In this document: piece by piece, positions 34,149 through 42,686 of the stretch | Layout of the letters: every line of letters begins with the position of its first letter | Numbering within the stretch: position 1 is the stretch's first letter | From: Arthrobacter agilis | Lineage (GTDB): Bacteria; Actinomycetota; Actinomycetes; Actinomycetales; Micrococcaceae | NCBI RefSeq assembly: GCF_002157505.1 | Contig: NZ_NFSC01000029.1 | Location: 402,985 to 466,984, forward strand | Direction: 5' to 3' | Length of the DNA: 64,000 bases | Position numbers and translations under genes: made by a program | Notes under the pieces: generated by a model | What the model saw: only the letters and a program-made list of their open reading frames with translations | What the model was told of the DNA's origin: nothing | Databases searched by the model: none

Positions 34149-35096
34149 CTAGAAGTAGTAGGGGAACGAGGACCAGTCCGGAGCGCGTTTCTCGAGGAAC
34201 GCTTCCTTGCCTTCCACGGCCTCGTCGGTCATGTAGGCGAGGCGGGTCGCTTCACCGGCGAACACCTGCTGGCCCGCGAGGCCGTCGTCGGCGAGGTTGA
34301 AGGCGAACTTGAGCATGCGGATGGCCTGCGGACTCTGCCGCGCGATGTCCGCGGCGTAGGCCAGCGCCGTCGTCTCGAGTTCCGCGTGGTCGACCGCCTC
34401 GTTGACCGCGCCCATGTCCACCATGTCCTGTGCGGAATATTCGCGGGCCAGGAAGAAGATCTCGCGTGCCTTCTTCTGGCCGATCTGGCGGGCCAGGAGC
34501 GCGGAGCCGTAGCCGGCGTCGAAGCTGCCCACGGTGGCATCGGTCTGCTTGAACTTCCCGTGCTGGGCCGAAGCGATCGTCAGGTCCGCGACGACGTGCA
34601 GGCTGTGTCCGCCGCCGGCCGCCCAGCCGTTGACGACGGCGATGACGACCTTCGGCATGGTCCGGATGAGCCTCTGGACCTCGAGGATGTGAAGGCGACC
34701 CGCACGGGCGGGGTCGATCGTCTCCTTCGTCTCGCCCTCCGCATACCGGTACCCGTCACGGCCCCGGATGCGCTGGTCGCCGCCCGAGCAGAAGGAATGC
34801 CCGCCGTCCCGCGGGCTGGGACCGTTGCCGGTCAGCAGCACGGTTGCGACGTCGGGGCTCATGCGGGCGTGATCGAGGGCACGGTACAGCTCATCCACCG
34901 TTCCGGGGCGGAAGGCGTTGCGGACCTCGGGGCGGTCGAACGCGATGCGTACGGTGGGGAGGTCGCGCACTACGGCGCCGTCGCGCTCCACCTGGCGGTG
35001 GTAGGTCAGATCCGTGAAGTCCTCGAAACCCGCCACGACGCGCCAGCGGGTGGGATCGAAGATGTCGGATACCTTGGCGGGAAGCTCTGAAGTCAC
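34149..35096 (-). CDS. menB: 1,4-dihydroxy-2-naphthoyl-CoA synthase MenB
   Basis: MenB closes the second ring of the naphthoquinone. The 315-residue crotonase-fold protein shows HSFCSGGDQRIRGRDGY, VVNGWAAGGGHSLHVVADL and the catalytic Asp segment TVGSFDAGYGSAL. The C-terminal WSSFPYYF is typical. The GTG start has a TAGACT box 6 nt upstream, so this gene probably starts a leaderless menB-menE transcript. Confidence 0.96.
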   Translation of the reverse strand: MTSELPAKVSDIFDPTRWRVVAGFEDFTDLTYHRQVERDGAVVRDLPTVRIAFDRPEVRNAFRPGTVDELYRALDHARMSPDVATVLLTGNGPSPRDGGHSFCSGGDQRIRGRDGYRYAEGETKETIDPARAGRLHILEVQRLIRTMPKVVIAVVNGWAAGGGHSLHVVADLTIASAQHGKFKQTDATVGSFDAGYGSALLARQIGQKKAREIFFLAREYSAQDMVDMGAVNEAVDHAELETTALAYAADIARQSPQAIRMLKFAFNLADDGLAGQQVFAGEATRLAYMTDEAVEGKEAFLEKRAPDWSSFPYYF

Positions 35097-35102
35097 CCGT
35101 CG

Positions 35103-35108
35103 AGTCTA
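35103..35108 (-). promoter_or_regulatory. -10 box for menB, leaderless
   Basis: On the minus strand TAGACT is followed by CGACGG and GTG 35096, placing the transcription start on the start codon. Confidence 0.65.
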
Positions 35109-35207
35109 GCGGCGAGGCAACCCAGGGCCGGTCCGGACATCCCGCTGCACGAGGGGGCCGGCGCGGGGCCGGCTGCACCGGGCCGGGCAGGACGGATCAG
35201 CAGCGCC

Positions 35208-36071
35208 CTAGCGCTGGAGTCGGGCGAAGTTGACCGCGCTCCGCACCGCCGGGTAGTACCCGGACTTGTAGCCCTTGGCCGTGGGGTGCAGGTTGTCGAC
35301 GGCGCCCGGCTGGAAGGTGATCCACGGGTTGCGGGAACCGAGCCCGTGTCGCTCGAACCTCGGCACCAGATCCACGAAGATGAAGCCGTGCGCTTCGGCC
35401 TGTTGGCGGATCACGGCGTTCAGGGCGTCGGTGCCTTCGTTGAATGTCTCCTGCGACGCCAGGGGAATCAGCGCGTTGCCGAAGTCGGGCGAGAACAGGT
35501 GAGGGTAGCCGGTGACGACGACGGTGGCGTCGGGGGCCTTTTCCTGGATGCTGTCGTACAGTGCGTCGAGATTTGCAGCGAGCACCGGCAGCGCTGTCGC
35601 ACTCGTGGCTGCGATCACCTGCTGGCAGACATCGGTGGGCTGCGTCGCGCAGGCCCCTGCCACGGTTCCGAAGCCGGCGTCATTGCCGCCCGCCGAGATG
35701 GTGACGAGGTCGGTATCAGCGGACAGTGCGGCCAGCTGCGCCTGGAGGTCGATGGCGCCTCCGGGCTCCGTGGCGACCTTCGCGCCGGCACACGTCGCGT
35801 CCTCGTCCAGATCGATCTGCTTCTTGGCGTCCAGGAGTCCGGGTAGGCCGAGGTCAGACCGGCCACAGAAGCCGTAGCGCTCCGTGTCGGAACCCGATAG
35901 AGCGCCGAAGCCGGACGCGTAGGAGTCGCCGAGGGCGACATAGGACAGGGGCTCCTTGGGCGTTGCCGCGGCAGGACCCGCGGAACCGCCGAGCAGCGCG
36001 GCGGAGGCCGCGGCGGCAAGGGCGATGAACCTGGTGGAGCGGAACCTGAGGGTGCGCGTCGCTGGAGTCAT
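35208..36071 (-). CDS. Secreted SGNH/GDSL lipase-like hydrolase
   Basis: The 287-residue protein has a signal peptide (FIALAAAASAALLGGSAGPA with an AAA-type cleavage site) and the SGNH blocks YVALGDSYASGFGAL (Ser), DLVTISAGGNDAGFG (Asn) and DNLHPTAKGY (Asp-His). Six cysteines suggest disulfides in the mature enzyme. Its substrate is unknown. It sits between menB and the thioesterase gene on the same strand and overlaps the latter by ATGA. A TAGCGT box 6 nt before its ATG lies inside the thioesterase gene. Confidence 0.9.
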   Translation of the reverse strand: MTPATRTLRFRSTRFIALAAAASAALLGGSAGPAAATPKEPLSYVALGDSYASGFGALSGSDTERYGFCGRSDLGLPGLLDAKKQIDLDEDATCAGAKVATEPGGAIDLQAQLAALSADTDLVTISAGGNDAGFGTVAGACATQPTDVCQQVIAATSATALPVLAANLDALYDSIQEKAPDATVVVTGYPHLFSPDFGNALIPLASQETFNEGTDALNAVIRQQAEAHGFIFVDLVPRFERHGLGSRNPWITFQPGAVDNLHPTAKGYKSGYYPAVRSAVNFARLQR

Positions 36072-36499
36072 GGCTCAACGCTACGCACGGTTGCGGGTTT
36101 GTCGAGGAGGAGGTTGGTGATGCGGAGCGTGCAGAGCCGCCGGCCGGCCTCGTCGGTCAGGAGCACCTCGTGGGTCGTGAGGGTCCGGCCGAGGTGGATC
36201 GGGGTCGCCGTGATCGTGACCGTTCCGTCCCGCGCGCTGCGGTGGTGGGTGGCCGACACGTCCACTCCGACGGCGGTCTTCCCGAGGGTGGACGCGTGGA
36301 TCACCGCGGCCCAGGAGCCGACGGCCTCGCCCACGGCAAGGGAGGCGCCTCCGTGGAGGAGCCCGAAGGACTGGCGGTTGCCTTCCACGGGCATCGTCGC
36401 CACGACCCGCTCGGCTGATTGCTCGAGGATGGACACGCCCATCTTCTCGTCGAGTTCACCGAGCGAGATGGTCCAGGGGGGAAGGGATTCGTGCGTCAT
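36068..36499 (-). CDS. Hotdog thioesterase, candidate DHNA-CoA thioesterase (MenI-like)
   Basis: The 143-residue hotdog protein has the PaaI/YdiI signature QSFGLLHGGASLAVGEAVGSW and KTAVGVDVSATHHRSA. This group includes the enzymes that hydrolyse 1,4-dihydroxy-2-naphthoyl-CoA, the step between MenB and MenA. The closeness to menB, menE and menA supports that role, though other PaaI-like thioesterases look similar. The start ATG 36499 has no strong ribosome binding site visible beyond a purine-poor leader. Confidence 0.75.
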   Translation of the reverse strand: MTHESLPPWTISLGELDEKMGVSILEQSAERVVATMPVEGNRQSFGLLHGGASLAVGEAVGSWAAVIHASTLGKTAVGVDVSATHHRSARDGTVTITATPIHLGRTLTTHEVLLTDEAGRRLCTLRITNLLLDKPATVRSVEP

Positions 36500-36656
36500 C
36501 GCCCGGCTGCTCCTGATCGGGGTCCTGGTGGGTCGTCCACCACTCTAACGGTGGGGGCGCCGGGAGGTGACGCGGCGTAACGATCGGATCACGGGTAAGC
36601 AAACAAGACCGCCCTGACGCGCGGCTATACGTTTCGAAAGAGAAATTTCGCTGCCG

Positions 36657-36670
36657 TGGAAGCGCTCCCA
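36657..36670. promoter_or_regulatory. CebR-like operator 1
   Basis: TGGAAGCGCTCCCA differs by one base from the palindrome TGGGAGCGCTCCCA known as the CebR site of Streptomyces. It abuts the -35 box of the cebE promoter. Confidence 0.75.
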
Positions 36671-36671
36671 C

Positions 36672-36700
36672 TTGACAGTGTTCTGTGTCACAGTCAGGAT
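36672..36700 (+). promoter_or_regulatory. cebE promoter (-35 TTGACA, -10 CAGGAT)
   Basis: TTGACA (36672-36677) and CAGGAT (36695-36700) are 17 bp apart, the optimal spacing. The predicted start near 36707 gives a leader of about 240 nt before cebE. The promoter is framed by two CebR-like palindromes. Confidence 0.7.
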
Positions 36701-36712
36701 GGGTGCACAGCG

Positions 36713-36726
36713 TGAGAGCGCTCCCA
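36713..36726. promoter_or_regulatory. CebR-like operator 2
   Basis: TGAGAGCGCTCCCA lies just downstream of the predicted start site and differs by one base from the CebR palindrome. Its centre is 56 bp from the centre of operator 1, about five helical turns. Confidence 0.75.
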
Positions 36727-36947
36727 CGGCGCCTGATCAGTCCGTGGGTCCGCGGTCTCTCCTGCTTCGAACCACTCTCTTCGGCAGGGTTCCGGATACT
36801 CCCGCAACCGCCGCCGCCACCGTCCTGGACCGGGTCCGCAGGAACCGGCTCCGCAGGCGGATCCCCCTCCGGCAGTTCCTGCCGGGATGTTCCACCCAGA
36901 CTCCGCTGCACCCCGCAGCGGTATCCAAGCTGACAAAGGAGTCACCC

Positions 36948-38240
36948 GTGCACAGCAGAGCACGTATCACCGCACTTTCGGCCGCGGCAGCATGCCTCGC
37001 CATGGCCCTCACCGCCTGCGGGTCCGGCGGATCCGGCGAGGCCGGCGTCGACGGCGAGACCGGTACCGAGGACGTCACCCTCTCCATCGGCACGTTCAAC
37101 GAGTTCGGCTACGAGGAGCTGTTCGACGAATACGAGCAGCTCAACCCGAACGTCACCATCCAGCACAAGAAGGCAGCCACCTCCAACGAGGCCCGGGACA
37201 ACCTCACCACGAGGCTCGCCGCCGGTTCCGGCCTCTCCGACATCGAGGCGATCGAGGTGGACTGGCTGCCCGAGCTGCTCGAGTATCCCGACCAGTTCGC
37301 CGACCTCACCGACCCCGCCGTCGAGGGCCGCTGGCTGGACTGGAAGACCGCCGCCGCGACCACGGAGGACGGGCAACTCATCGGCTACGGCACCGACGCC
37401 GGGCCCCAGGGTGTGTGCTACCGCGCCGACCTGTTCGAGAAGGCCGGACTGCCGAGCGACCGGGAGTCCGTCGCCGAGATGCTCGACGGCTCGTGGCAGG
37501 ACTACTTCGATGCGGGCAAGAAGTTCGTCGCCGCCAGCGACGGCGTGGCCTGGTTCGACTCCGCCGGAGCCACCTACCAGGGCATGATCAACCAGGTCCA
37601 GAACGCCTACGAGGATGACGACGCGGCCGTGATCGCCACCGAGAACCCCGAGGTCAAGGACATCTACGAGCAGGTCCTGCAGGCGTCCGTCACCGACGGG
37701 CTCTCCGCCCACCTGACGCAGTGGGAGGACGACTGGGTAGCGAGCTTCCAGTCCGACGCCTTCGCCACGAAGCTCTGCCCGGGCTGGATGCTCGGCATCA
37801 TCGAGGGCAACGCCGAGGGTGTCGAGGGCTGGGACATCGCCGATGTCTTCCCGGGCGGCGGCGGCAACTGGGGCGGTTCGTACCTGACCGTTCCCACCCA
37901 GGGCGCCCACCAGGCCGAAGCCAAGAAGCTTGCCGAGTGGCTGACCGCCCCGGAGCAGCAGATCAAGGCCTTCGAGTCGAAGGGCACGTTCCCCAGCCAG
38001 GTCGAGGCGCTCGAGAGCGAGGAACTCCAGGGACAGGTCGACCCGTTCTTCAACGATGCACCGACCGGTGAGATCCTCGCCAACCGCGCTGCCGCCGTCG
38101 ACGTCACGCCGTTCAAGGGCCCCAAGTACTTTGCGATCAACGACGCGATGCAGCAGGCCCTGACCCGGGTCGACGTCGACAAGACCGACGACCCCGCCTC
38201 CTCCTGGGAGAAGTTCGTCACCGCTGTGGGCGCTCTGTAG
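36948..38240 (+). CDS. cebE: ABC transporter solute-binding lipoprotein, CebE-like
   Basis: The 430-residue protein has a lipoprotein signal (AAAACLAMALTACGSGG, lipobox LTAC) and the fold of extracellular family 1 binding proteins (VTLSIGTFNEFGYEELFDEY, then KAGLPSDRESVAEML and WMLGIIEG). With the adjacent permeases, GH1 beta-glucosidase and LacI regulator it fits a cellobiose/cello-oligosaccharide binding protein. GTG 36948 follows AAAGGAG; the longer open frame upstream overlaps the operators and is not coding. No ATPase gene is in the operon, so a shared MsiK-type ATPase is implied. Confidence 0.88.
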   Translation: MHSRARITALSAAAACLAMALTACGSGGSGEAGVDGETGTEDVTLSIGTFNEFGYEELFDEYEQLNPNVTIQHKKAATSNEARDNLTTRLAAGSGLSDIEAIEVDWLPELLEYPDQFADLTDPAVEGRWLDWKTAAATTEDGQLIGYGTDAGPQGVCYRADLFEKAGLPSDRESVAEMLDGSWQDYFDAGKKFVAASDGVAWFDSAGATYQGMINQVQNAYEDDDAAVIATENPEVKDIYEQVLQASVTDGLSAHLTQWEDDWVASFQSDAFATKLCPGWMLGIIEGNAEGVEGWDIADVFPGGGGNWGGSYLTVPTQGAHQAEAKKLAEWLTAPEQQIKAFESKGTFPSQVEALESEELQGQVDPFFNDAPTGEILANRAAAVDVTPFKGPKYFAINDAMQQALTRVDVDKTDDPASSWEKFVTAVGAL

Positions 38241-38243
38241 CCG

Positions 38244-39230
38244 ATGGCCGTCACGGACCGGGTCCAACCTCCTCCCGACACGAAACAGAGGGCCTCACGC
38301 GACAAGAGCGTCAAGCGGCTGGCCCTCGCCCAGAAGGTGTCGAAGTGGGACGTCAAGCTGTCCCCCTACCTCTACATCTCACCGTTCTTCCTGCTCTTCG
38401 CGATCACGGGCCTGTTCCCCCTGCTGTACACGGCATGGGTCTCGCTCCACACCTGGAACCTCATCGGGGGCCAGGGCGAGTTCACGGGGCTGGAGAACTA
38501 CGAGTTCGTGCTCGCGCAGCCGTTCTTCTGGAATGCGGTAGGGAACACGTTCAGCATCTTCCTCCTCTCGTCCATCCCGCAGGTCGTCGTCGCCATCGCC
38601 ATCGCCGCGGTGCTGGACGCCAACCTGAGGGCCAGGACGTTCTGGCGGATGGGCGTCCTCGTTCCCTTCGTCGTGGCCCCCGTGGCCGTCGGGTTGATCT
38701 TCAACAACCTCTTCGCTGACCAGGCCGGCCTGTTCAACGAGCTGTTGACGGGGATAGGGCTGGACCCGGTCCGCTGGCACTCGGAGTCCCTGGCGAGCCA
38801 CGCGGCGATCGCCACGATGGTGAACTTCCGGTGGACCGGTTACAACGCGCTGATCTTCCTGGCCGCCATGCAGGCCATCCCTCGGGATGTCTACGAAGCG
38901 GCAACCATCGACGGTGCCGGACGCCTCCGGCAGTTCTTCTCCGTCACCGTCCCCATGCTGCGGCCGACCATCATCTTCGTGGTCATCACCGCCACCATCG
39001 GCGGACTCCAGATCTTCGACGAGGCCAGGGTCTTCGACCAGGCGGGCCTCGGCGGCGCGGACCGGCAATGGCAGACGCTCACCATGTACATCTGGGAGCT
39101 CGGCTGGGGCCAGCGCAACTTCGGCAGGGCCTCGGCGGTCGCCTGGCTCCTGTTCCTGATCATCGTCCTCATCGCGATGGCCAACTTCCTCATCACCCGC
39201 CGCATCGCAAGCCAGGGAGGCCGACGATGA
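38244..39230 (+). CDS. cebF: Sugar ABC transporter permease, CebF-like
   Basis: The 328-residue protein has a basic cytoplasmic N-terminus and six membrane segments of the MalF/LacF class. The EAA loop reads YEAATIDGAGRLRQFFSVTVP, which contacts the ATPase. It lies 3 bp after cebE and overlaps cebG by ATGA. Confidence 0.9.
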   Translation: MAVTDRVQPPPDTKQRASRDKSVKRLALAQKVSKWDVKLSPYLYISPFFLLFAITGLFPLLYTAWVSLHTWNLIGGQGEFTGLENYEFVLAQPFFWNAVGNTFSIFLLSSIPQVVVAIAIAAVLDANLRARTFWRMGVLVPFVVAPVAVGLIFNNLFADQAGLFNELLTGIGLDPVRWHSESLASHAAIATMVNFRWTGYNALIFLAAMQAIPRDVYEAATIDGAGRLRQFFSVTVPMLRPTIIFVVITATIGGLQIFDEARVFDQAGLGGADRQWQTLTMYIWELGWGQRNFGRASAVAWLLFLIIVLIAMANFLITRRIASQGGRR

Positions 39231-40141
39231 GCTCCATCCCCATGATCGAGCAGACTGCAGGCAAGGGCGCTGCCCGTGCGGCCCAGCGGGGGCTCGGCGC
39301 GAGGCGCCGCGGCGCTCCAGGCGGCACCATGCGCCGCCCCGGCTTCCTGACCTACGGCTTCCTCGGCGCGGTCATCCTGGGCTCCGTGTTCCCGCTGTGG
39401 TGGTCCTTCCTGGTGGGCAGCCACGACAGCTCTGTGATCAGCAAGGGGGTGCCCCTGCTTCCCGGGGGCAACTTCCTCGCCAACGCCGCTACGGTGCTCG
39501 ACAGCATCCCGTTCTGGAAGGCACTCGGCAACAGCTTCATCGTCTCCACGGTCACGGCGGCATCGGTGGTGCTGTTCTCGACCCTCGCCGGCTTCGCCTT
39601 CGCCAAGCTCCGCTTCCGGGGCAGCAAGGCACTGCTGGTGTTCGTGGTCGCCACGATGGCCGTCCCCACCCAGCTGGGTGTGGTGCCCCTGTTCATCGTC
39701 ATGGCGAAGCTCGGCTGGACCGGCTCGCTCTGGGCCGTCATCGTCCCGGGCGTCGTGACGGCGTTCGGGGTGTTCTGGATGACCCAATACCTGAGGGACG
39801 CGCTGCCGGACGAACTGATCGAGGCTGTGCGGATCGACGGCGCCTCCATGATCCAGGCGTTCTGGTACGTTGGCCTTCCAGCGGCCCGACCGGCGGCGGC
39901 GATGCTCGCACTGTTCACGTTCGTTGCCACGTGGACCAACTTCTTCTGGCCGTTCATCGTGCTGGATCCGTCCAACCCCACACTCCCGGTGGCGCTGCAG
40001 CTGCTCCAGGCCGCACACTTCGTCGATTACTCGATCGTGCTCGCCGGAGCGGTTCTCTCCACCATCCCGCTGCTGCTCCTCTTCGCGGTCGCGGGACGCC
40101 AACTCGTTTCAGGAATCATGCAAGGAGCAGTCAAAGGATGA
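39227..40141 (+). CDS. cebG: Sugar ABC transporter permease, CebG-like
   Basis: The 304-residue MalG-class permease has the EAA loop LIEAVRIDGASMIQAFWYVG and six membrane segments, with the typical AMVPTQLGVVPLF-like stretch (ATMAVPTQLGVVPLFIVMAK). The N-terminal 35 residues are basic and poorly conserved. ATG 39227 overlaps the cebF stop, and its own stop overlaps the beta-glucosidase start, so cebF-cebG-bgl are translationally coupled. Confidence 0.9.
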   Translation: MSSIPMIEQTAGKGAARAAQRGLGARRRGAPGGTMRRPGFLTYGFLGAVILGSVFPLWWSFLVGSHDSSVISKGVPLLPGGNFLANAATVLDSIPFWKALGNSFIVSTVTAASVVLFSTLAGFAFAKLRFRGSKALLVFVVATMAVPTQLGVVPLFIVMAKLGWTGSLWAVIVPGVVTAFGVFWMTQYLRDALPDELIEAVRIDGASMIQAFWYVGLPAARPAAAMLALFTFVATWTNFFWPFIVLDPSNPTLPVALQLLQAAHFVDYSIVLAGAVLSTIPLLLLFAVAGRQLVSGIMQGAVKG

Positions 40142-41607
40142 GCAGCACCGAACGAACCTTCCCCGAGGGCTTCCTCTGGGGCGCGGCGACAGCCGCCTAC
40201 CAGATCGAGGGCGCCGCCCGCGAAGGCGGCAGGGGACCGTCCATCTGGGACACGTTCTCCCGCGTCCCGGGAGCGGTGGCCGACGCGCACAACGGTGACG
40301 TCGCCTGCGACCACTACCACCGGTCCGCCGAGGACGTCGCGCTCATGCAGAGCCTCAACCTGCAGGCCTACCGCTTCTCGACGTCCTGGTCGCGCTGCAT
40401 GCCGGACGGAGTGACGCCCAACATCGAGGGGATCCGGTTCTACTCCACCCTCGTGGACCAGCTCCTCGAGGCCGGCATCAAGCCGTGGCTCACCCTCTAC
40501 CACTGGGACCTGCCGCAGGCCCTCGAGGACAAGGGCGGCTGGACCAATCGGGATACCGCCTACCGCTTCGCCGAGTACGCAGCGGTGATGCACGAGGCCC
40601 TCGGCGACCGCGTCCGGGTCTGGACGACCCTCAACGAACCCTGGTGCGCGGCGTTCCTCGGCTACGCGGCCGGTGTGCACGCGCCCGGACGGCAGGAGCC
40701 GACCGCGGCACTCGCCGCCGCCCACCACCTGTTGCTTGCACACGGTCTGGCAACCCAGGAACTGCGCCGCCGGGACGAGGACGCCACGCTCGGCATCACC
40801 CTGAACCTCACCGTCCCTGATCCCCTCGATCCCTCCAGCGAGGACGACCGGGACGCCGCCCGGCGCATCGACGGCCAGTTCAACCGCATCTTCCTCGACC
40901 CCGTGCTGCGCGGCACGTACCCGGAGGACGTGCTCCGGGACGTCGAGCACCTGGGGCTGACCGATTTCATCCGGAAGGGCGACCTGGAGATCATCGGCAC
41001 GCCGATCGACGTGCTGGGCGTCAACTACTACCACGGCGAGGCCGTGACCAAGACGCCGACGGACGAGGCGGCACCGCAGGAGGGCCACGCGCCCATCCAG
41101 CGCCCGGTCTCCTCGCCCTACGTCGCCGCCTCCGGCGTACGCTCCGTTCCACGGGGCCTGCCCGTCACCGCGATGGACTGGGAGGTGCAGCCGGACGGCC
41201 TCCGCCGCCTGCTCAACAGGCTGCAGGACGAGTACACCGGCCCTGCGGGCATCCCGATCTACATCACGGAGAACGGTGCCGCCTACGACGACGTCCCCGA
41301 CGGGTCCGGCTTCGTGGACGACCAGGACCGCCTCGGGTTCTTCGACGTCCACCTCCGAGCCATGAAGGACGCGATCGACGACGGCGTGGACCTCCGGGGC
41401 TACCTGGCCTGGTCGCTGCTGGACAACTTCGAGTGGGCGTGGGGGTACCACCAACGCTTCGGGCTGGTCCGCGTGGACTACGGGACGCAGGAGCGGACCC
41501 CGAAGGCGAGCGCCCTCTGGTACGCACGTGTCGCGGCGTCCAATGCGGTCCCGTCCGGCTCCCCGACGCCTGACGGCGAAAGCGCGGGTGTCGTATTGTC
41601 GAGGTGA
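40138..41607 (+). CDS. bglC: GH1 family beta-glucosidase
   Basis: The 489-residue enzyme would hydrolyse imported cellobiose or cello-oligosaccharides to glucose in the cytoplasm. It carries the GH1 start FPEGFLWGAATAAYQIEGAA, the acid/base Glu in VWTTLNEPWCAAF and the nucleophile Glu in IYITENGAAYDD, ending with SLLDNFEWAWGYHQRFGL. No signal peptide is present, matching intracellular cleavage after transport. It is coupled to cebG by ATGA and its stop touches the regulator's start. Confidence 0.95.
   Translation: MSSTERTFPEGFLWGAATAAYQIEGAAREGGRGPSIWDTFSRVPGAVADAHNGDVACDHYHRSAEDVALMQSLNLQAYRFSTSWSRCMPDGVTPNIEGIRFYSTLVDQLLEAGIKPWLTLYHWDLPQALEDKGGWTNRDTAYRFAEYAAVMHEALGDRVRVWTTLNEPWCAAFLGYAAGVHAPGRQEPTAALAAAHHLLLAHGLATQELRRRDEDATLGITLNLTVPDPLDPSSEDDRDAARRIDGQFNRIFLDPVLRGTYPEDVLRDVEHLGLTDFIRKGDLEIIGTPIDVLGVNYYHGEAVTKTPTDEAAPQEGHAPIQRPVSSPYVAASGVRSVPRGLPVTAMDWEVQPDGLRRLLNRLQDEYTGPAGIPIYITENGAAYDDVPDGSGFVDDQDRLGFFDVHLRAMKDAIDDGVDLRGYLAWSLLDNFEWAWGYHQRFGLVRVDYGTQERTPKASALWYARVAASNAVPSGSPTPDGESAGVVLSR
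41594..41599 (+). promoter_or_regulatory. -10 box for the LacI-family gene, near-leaderless
   Basis: TATTGT, inside the last codons of the beta-glucosidase gene, ends 7 nt before ATG 41607. It could give the regulator a separate basal transcript. Confidence 0.45.
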
Positions 41608-42686
41608 TGAACACGTCCCCGCCCCGGTCGCTGCGGCACGCAGCAGCTCGCCCGAGCCCCACGCTCGAGGATCTCGCCGTGGCCGCCGGGGTGTCGCGCT
41701 CCACCGCGTCGCGCGCCATCAACGGCGGGGACCGTGTCAGCGCCGAGGCGCAGGCCGCGGTGGACCGCGCCGTCGTCGCCCTCGGGTACATCCCGAACCG
41801 GGCCGCCCGCAGCCTCGTGACCCGCCGGACGTCCTCCATCGCCCTGGTGATTCCGGAGCCGGACGTCCGGGTCATGATGGACCCGTTCTTCGCCGTCGTC
41901 ATCACCGGCATCACAGAGGCCCTCCGCGAGACCGACGTGCAGCTGGTGTTGCTGATGTCGAGGACCGACGACGACTCGTCCCGCACGCTGCGCTACCTGC
42001 GGGGCGGTCACGTGGACGGGGCCATCGTCGTCTCGCACCACAAGGCCGACTCCTGGGCGAGGTCCCTCGCCGAGACCGGCCTCCCGACCATCTTCATCGG
42101 ACGCCCGTGGGACATGGCGTTCGACGTCACGTATGTCGATAGCGACAACGTGGGCGGCGGACGCCTCGCCGCACGTCACCTCGCGGGCATCGGGCGACGG
42201 CGCCTCGCGACGGTCGCGGGCCCTGCGGACATGACAGCCGCCGTCGACCGCCTCCGCGGCTGGAGGGAGGGCCTGGCCGAGGCAGGGCTACCCGAAGGGC
42301 CCGTGGTCCATGCCGACTTCACCACCAACGGCGCCGTGGCCGCGGCACGGAGACTGCTCGCCGAGCACCCCGACATCGACGGGATCTTCGCGGCATCGGA
42401 CCTCATGGCGCTCGGAGTCCTGGACGTCATCCACGCTGCCGGCATGACGGTCCCCGGGGACATCGCGCTGATGGGGTACGACAACCATGCCGTGGCAGAG
42501 ACCGCGCCGACGCCCCTCACCACCATCACCCAGCCCATGGTGGAGATGGCCGTGAAGGCCGGGTCCATGCTCCTCGAGGAGATCGAGGCTCCGGGTTCGC
42601 ACCCGGAGCCGGTGATCTACTCCACGGAGCTGGTGGAACGCGCCAGCACCTCGGTGGCGCCCACCGCATCCGCCGCAAAGGCGTAG
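41607..42686 (+). CDS. cebR: LacI-family repressor, CebR-like
   Basis: The 359-residue protein has the LacI headpiece (TLEDLAVAAGVSRSTASRAI, hinge helix NRAARSLVTRRT) and a periplasmic-binding-type core (VIPEPDVRVMMDPFFAVVI, then VAGPADMTAAVDRLRGW and FAASDLMALGVLDVIHAAG). It is predicted to bind the two GAGCGCTC palindromes before cebE and release on cellobiose, as CebR does in Streptomyces. ATG 41607 shares one base with the upstream stop; GTG 41604 is the alternative. Its last 70 bp overlap the convergent peptidase gene. Confidence 0.9.
   Translation: MNTSPPRSLRHAAARPSPTLEDLAVAAGVSRSTASRAINGGDRVSAEAQAAVDRAVVALGYIPNRAARSLVTRRTSSIALVIPEPDVRVMMDPFFAVVITGITEALRETDVQLVLLMSRTDDDSSRTLRYLRGGHVDGAIVVSHHKADSWARSLAETGLPTIFIGRPWDMAFDVTYVDSDNVGGGRLAARHLAGIGRRRLATVAGPADMTAAVDRLRGWREGLAEAGLPEGPVVHADFTTNGAVAAARRLLAEHPDIDGIFAASDLMALGVLDVIHAAGMTVPGDIALMGYDNHAVAETAPTPLTTITQPMVEMAVKAGSMLLEEIEAPGSHPEPVIYSTELVERASTSVAPTASAAKA

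Noticed and set aside
36672..36947. cebE starting at 36672
   Set aside because: That start overlaps the -35 box and operators, and the extra residues lack protein character; GTG 36948 has the ribosome binding site and starts the lipoprotein signal.
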